A stretch of DNA of 12,396 nucleotides from the NCBI GenBank assembly GCA_003024985.2, contig PXIH01S0026788.1; one strand, 5' to 3'. Under the pieces are notes generated by a model, which was not told the origin of the DNA, made no database searches, and worked only from the letters and a program-made list of their open reading frames with translations. This DNA is from Euperipatoides rowelli (taxonomy: Eukaryota > Onychophora > Udeonychophora > Euonychophora > Peripatopsidae). The position numbers and the translations under genes were made by a program. Positions 9,601-12,396 of the stretch are shown here, in pieces (the stretch's first letter is position 1; the number at the start of each line of letters is the position of its first letter).

Positions 9601-10120
9601 AAATACAGTTTGATTCAATAAGACAATAATGTTAACAAAAATAGACACAATACAAGAATATGAACACAAAAATAAAATAATAGATTTCATTAAAGAAGTG
9701 TGGGAGCCACAAGACAAAATATATTACAGGAGTTTGAAACAAGATTAAAAATGCCCATATATAGAATAGAAGCATATGATTCCAATACAGATGAAAAATT
9801 AAAACTATTTACAAACAATAAAATAAAATTCCATGGCTTCTAAGTTAACAAACTGTATCCTGAATTTAATGTACAAAATAATCAAATATATACAACGAAT
9901 AGATTAATTCCAAAAGTTTGTGCTAAGGGGTCATCTATAAAGAAAAATGTTATTTTAATAATACCAACAGGAGCAAAAAATGTTACAAATGTGTCATATG
10001 TAAAGAGTATGATATAGATGCACATATTATATTCAATAAATGTAAATACCTTGAACCTCTTAGAAATCCTTTTTACAGTTTTTATAAGAAGACAATTAAA
10101 TGTATTGAAAAAGAAGTAAA
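6640..10120 (+). pseudogene. LINE ORF2 remnant: endonuclease, reverse transcriptase, C-terminal CCHC
   Basis: ORF2 supplies the nicking endonuclease and the RT for target-primed reverse transcription. The APE-like endonuclease starts near 6975 (NKFATLKD, later MNEKKIDILAI followed by two stops and TR, where families have QET). It includes a degraded GDFN-like box (SDNNLKERL, about 7368-7394) and the SDHKIMFI box (7538-7561). The RT has a weak PKxDK-to-GR block around 8250-8430, SLDMVKAFDSV at 8496-8528, KGLRQG at 8652-8669, AMEPVIRKLK at about 8699-8728, a ruined (Y/F)ADD box at 8786-8797, and KIFDEKQKFSGLGFN after it. A well-kept stretch at about 9236-9400 reads DVYEQCGMRFLNLQT, later INFLQSENNIL and FDKYFWKSV. 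A C-terminal CVIC-x7-H-x5-C motif lies at 9987-10043. Frames change many times; the coordinates are the outer limits of recognisable coding. Confidence 0.8.
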
Positions 10121-10523
10121 TGGAAGATAAAATAAAATCAAATATTAAAAAAATTAAAATATTCATAAGTGAAAATGCTATGTTAAACTGGAAACAGTCA
10201 CTCATGAGAATATACATAAATGCATTAAAAATATAAAATGAGAACATTACAAAATTATGAACATATTATGAAACTATAATAAAATTTACAATATTTAAAT
10301 GTTTTTGTAATGGGTTTGAAATTGATTTTAATTAATTCAGTTCTTATTTTAATGATTGTAGAATGTTTAGAGAAATTATTAGCTGTTTTATTCATGTTTT
10401 TAGATTTTTAGGTTTTTTTATGAATTGTATTCAAATTTTAAATTTAAAAGGTGAAGGAGCACAAACATAATTTTGGACATCAATTTATATCTGGGATAGA
10501 TTTAAAGTGGATGTCAATACTGG
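10121..10523 (+). other. Probable 3' UTR of the LINE
   Basis: AT-rich sequence between the last recognisable ORF2 coding and the second tetranucleotide tract. It has several T-rich runs and no recognisable coding. Its right edge is inferred from the start of the microsatellite. Confidence 0.45.
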
Positions 10524-10710
10524 TATATACCGATCTATCCACCTACCTATATACCTTTCTAACTTACTATCTACACACCCACCTACTCATTTACTTATAT
10601 TCCCAGGTAACCAGTTACCATGTACTAATGTAACCACCTATCATCTAGCCATATAACCACTTATTATCAACCAATTATCTACCTATCTGCCAATCAACAT
10701 ATCTATATAT
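10524..10710. repeat. Tetranucleotide microsatellite (TACC/ATCT type), downstream of the LINE
   Basis: An imperfect array of CTACC/ATCT/TATACC units, more eroded than the one at 5015-5235 and drifting to CCAACC-like and CATATCT units near the end. It has the same motif on the same strand as the upstream tract and lies immediately 3' of the LINE. Confidence 0.85.
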
Positions 10711-11231
10711 TTAAATTATGATGGCTTTTTTTTGTTTATTTAGTTTTAGAAACATTAATTTTATTTTCTGAAATCCAATCTGATTTATAAATAGAACTTA
10801 TCTTTATAATTGTTATTATAGGTTTCTTAAATACTGGTGCCTTCATTTCTTATAATATTAATCTAAAGCATATTTTGCACAAAATTATGTTTTAATGCTG
10901 CGTCAATATTGTACTCAGAATAACTTTCAGCTAGCATGGCATTGATCTCAAATAATTTTAAATAACGTCTAAGACATTGTTTAATTGATCATCTCTCATG
11001 CATAAGTTTTATATTTTATTCATCTGTTTTCCATGTTTCCATAAATGTTTTATTTTTTCTAGTCATAAATAGTTAAGCCAGAAAAAAAATGATAGCCTAC
11101 ATATTGATAGTTTAATTTTTTATATACTGTATATAAAATTAGTTGAATAGATTAAAATTAAAGTTTTATAGCATTTTTAGATTTGGTTAATTTTTTAACT
11201 TATTGGTTTAAAGTACAGTTTTACAACTCAC
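10711..11231 (-). other. 5' end of the large phase-1 intron, next to the AMOP exon
   Basis: It starts with the GTGAGT donor at 11231. Apart from the possible relic at 10827-11066 it is AT-rich, unremarkable sequence. Confidence 0.6.
10827..11066 (-). pseudogene. Possible coding relic of unknown family
   Basis: One minus-strand frame of 79 codons, starting at an ATG at 11066 and ending at a TAA, contains three internal stops. Between them the text looks protein-like: KNKTFMETWKTDE, then CLRRYLKLFEINAML followed by AESYSEYNIDAAL and KHNFVQNML (an uninterrupted 43-codon piece), then NIIRNEGTSI. Local G+C is a little above the surroundings. I do not recognise the family. It lies between the AMOP exon and the LINE. 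It is not an exon of the gene, because AMOP and VWD join in frame without it and it contains stops. In AT-rich DNA a frame this open could be chance. Confidence 0.25.
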
Positions 11232-11506
11232 CTGGTCTTGGAGGAGTGTATGCAGAACAATCATCTGAGGGTCTCAAATTAAAATATTTAGGGCAGTTAT
11301 CACTCAACTGGCAGCATACTTGATATGGAAAAACATCATCTATATAATGATCAATAACAGGAATTTTCTCGATCATTTTATTGTTAATAAATCCTCTATA
11401 ACCCTCATTGTGACTTCGATCTAGTGTACCACCTCCAGGTGTATCTAAAACATTAAGTATTTTTCCTTCAGAATCGTAACAACATTGTTGACCAGCACCA
11501 TGCGAA
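11232..11506 (-). CDS. Internal exon, C-terminal half of an AMOP domain (SUSD2/mucin-4-like protein)
   Basis: This exon encodes 91 whole codons plus one base at each end. The translation carries AMOP (adhesion-associated domain in MUC4 and other proteins) hallmarks in order: GAGQQCCY at residues 3-10, a glycine run before LDRSH at about 25-32, IDDVFPYQVCC at about 55-65, a cysteine six residues on, RPSDDC near 79-84, and a closing YTPPRP. All six cysteines expected in this half are present. AMOP is an extracellular domain of cell-surface adhesion proteins, next to VWD in SUSD2 and mucin-4. The first half of AMOP must lie in an exon upstream, beyond 12396. The acceptor reads CTTGCAG and the donor CCAG|GTGAGT. 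The upstream intron is phase 2 and the downstream one phase 1. The final G joins the next exon to give an alanine codon. The family call is firm; SUSD2 against mucin-4 or a coral-type mucin-like protein cannot be decided here. Confidence 0.93.
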
Positions 11507-12396
11507 CTGCAAGTAAAAACTCATGATGACAATAAATTAACTTATTAAATCATTATATAATTAAATATAAATTTATTTATAATTTTATTGACTCAATATG
11601 ATAGAATTGAATTATATTTATAACCTGTATTTTCAGTTTTTAATAAATATCACTCACACTAATCCAAATTTAATTTATTGTTTTGATTCCACCATAAATT
11701 CTATAAAGTTGCTTCTAACAATAAAAAAATATTTTATTTCTTAAAAAAAAAATATTGACCCTTTATCTAATCTCTTTGACCCAGTCTATGATGAAGTGAT
11801 CCAGCAAAAAAAAAAAAAATTCGTAAGTTATTTTAAATAAAATTATTTATATTCCATTATAAATTCTAACCCTTAAATTAGCAAAAGTTTATTAATGGGC
11901 AAAGAATAAGTTAACAAAGTAAATATGGGTTAAGTCTCTTATCCTTATATTATCCTGACTATTCAATTATTCTAAGGATAGACTGCATTGAATCTATTGA
12001 AATAATAGTTTGGTATAAAGTTGATCTAATTTCAACATTATATTGAATTATAAAATTTCATTCATCATATGTTTCATATTAATTACTAACCAATAATTCT
12101 GATAATATTTTACAGTAATTCATTTATTTCTGTGGTATCCTGATACATCTAGCCTATTCATTTATGAAGTCTGATTACCATACTATGCTATTGCTATAAA
12201 ATATGATCATTAATTTGGTTCCAATCAACATTAAAGCTTTATCAAGGCTAAGTGCATCCAGAAGAAAAATGGTGGTCATTTTTTTTTTCATGTAAAATTA
12301 ATAATAAAAAAAATAAAAATAAAAAATTAGTCAAAATCTTATCAAAATATTTGCTTCACTGAATTTTTTTCTATGGATGACCTTGAACAAAGAACC
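11507..12396 (-). other. Intron upstream of the AMOP exon (phase 2), incomplete
   Basis: It ends TTTTTACTTGCAG at the AMOP exon. No cysteine-containing open segment that could be the first half of AMOP was found on the minus strand, so the preceding exon is probably beyond 12396. It contains A-runs (about 11742-11751, 11805-11819) and a 19-base match to 1488-1506. Confidence 0.6.

Larger units (their letters stand above)
5236..10523 (+). mobile_element. Decayed near-full-length non-LTR retrotransposon (LINE), antisense in the AMOP-VWD intron
   Basis: A two-ORF LINE about 5.3 kb long can be followed as frame-hopping coding remnants in one orientation: an ORF1 relic with a CCHC knuckle (5537-5578), an endonuclease (about 6975-7560), a reverse transcriptase (about 8080-8930), a thumb/linker part (to about 9410), a C-terminal CCHC motif (9987-10043), and an AT-rich 3' UTR to about 10520. 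The order is that of APE-type LINEs; the SLD-x-x-KAFDxV and FxxFSGLxxN wording resembles the L1/Tx1 side of the tree. Many stops and frameshifts make it non-functional. It runs opposite to the host gene and contributes most of the 6.87 kb intron. The boundaries are inferred: they are set where the flanking tetranucleotide repeats stop and start, because no target-site duplication was identified. Confidence 0.85.

Noticed and set aside
9882-10247. 121-codon minus-strand open frame rich in Phe/Ile
   Set aside because: It is the antisense of the LINE ORF2 C-terminus and includes the complement of the CCHC motif.
10981-11020. Possible extra exon between AMOP and VWD
   Set aside because: AMOP and VWD exons join in frame exactly as in the family, and the segment carries stops and no suitable donor.
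11119-11139. Near-palindrome TTTTATATAC-T-GTATATAAAA
   Set aside because: Simple AT alternation; such palindromes are expected in sequence of this composition.
1-12396. CRISPR array, tRNA/rRNA genes, bacterial operons
   Set aside because: No regularly spaced repeats, no recognisable cloverleaf boxes or rRNA sequence, and the splicing and LINEs show eukaryotic DNA. A dedicated tRNA scan was not possible.

Overview
The window is AT-rich metazoan genomic DNA with long introns, GT-AG splicing and decayed non-LTR retrotransposons. The one gene I can support is on the minus strand. It has four spliced exons of a secreted or membrane-anchored adhesion protein with an AMOP domain followed by a von Willebrand type D (VWD) domain, the order known from SUSD2, mucin-4 and invertebrate mucin-like proteins. 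That gene type, the AT bias and the mix of LINEs suggest an invertebrate, possibly a mollusc or another lophotrochozoan. I cannot name the species.

Layout, in gene order (right to left): 12396-11507 is upstream intron. The second half of the AMOP domain is at 11506-11232. A 6.87 kb intron follows (11231-4362). The first VWD exon is at 4361-4221, followed by a 3.0 kb intron (4220-1215). The second VWD exon is at 1214-1056, a 107-bp intron at 1055-949, and the third VWD exon at 948-820. The gene must continue in both directions: the first half of AMOP, the C-terminal part of VWD and both termini are missing. All four exons join in one open frame.

The large intron holds a nearly full-length but dead LINE on the plus strand, antisense to the gene, at about 5236-10523. 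It has an ORF1 remnant with a CCHC zinc knuckle, then an endonuclease, a reverse transcriptase and a C-terminal CCHC motif. Stops and missense changes hit the catalytic boxes. It is bracketed by two similar, same-strand TACC/ATCT tetranucleotide microsatellites (5015-5235 and 10524-10710), so it may have inserted into a microsatellite. The 3.0 kb intron holds the 3' end of a second, different LINE in the gene's own orientation (about 1888-2406). A possible third coding relic of unknown family lies at 10827-11066 on the minus strand.

The left end (1-640) is unlike the rest. It is richer in G/C and CpG, with two diverged tandem units and GGGCCC blocks, and looks like an unidentified repeat. No tRNA, rRNA, CRISPR array or prokaryotic gene was seen. 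Most open frames here are microsatellite translations or antisense shadows of the LINE.
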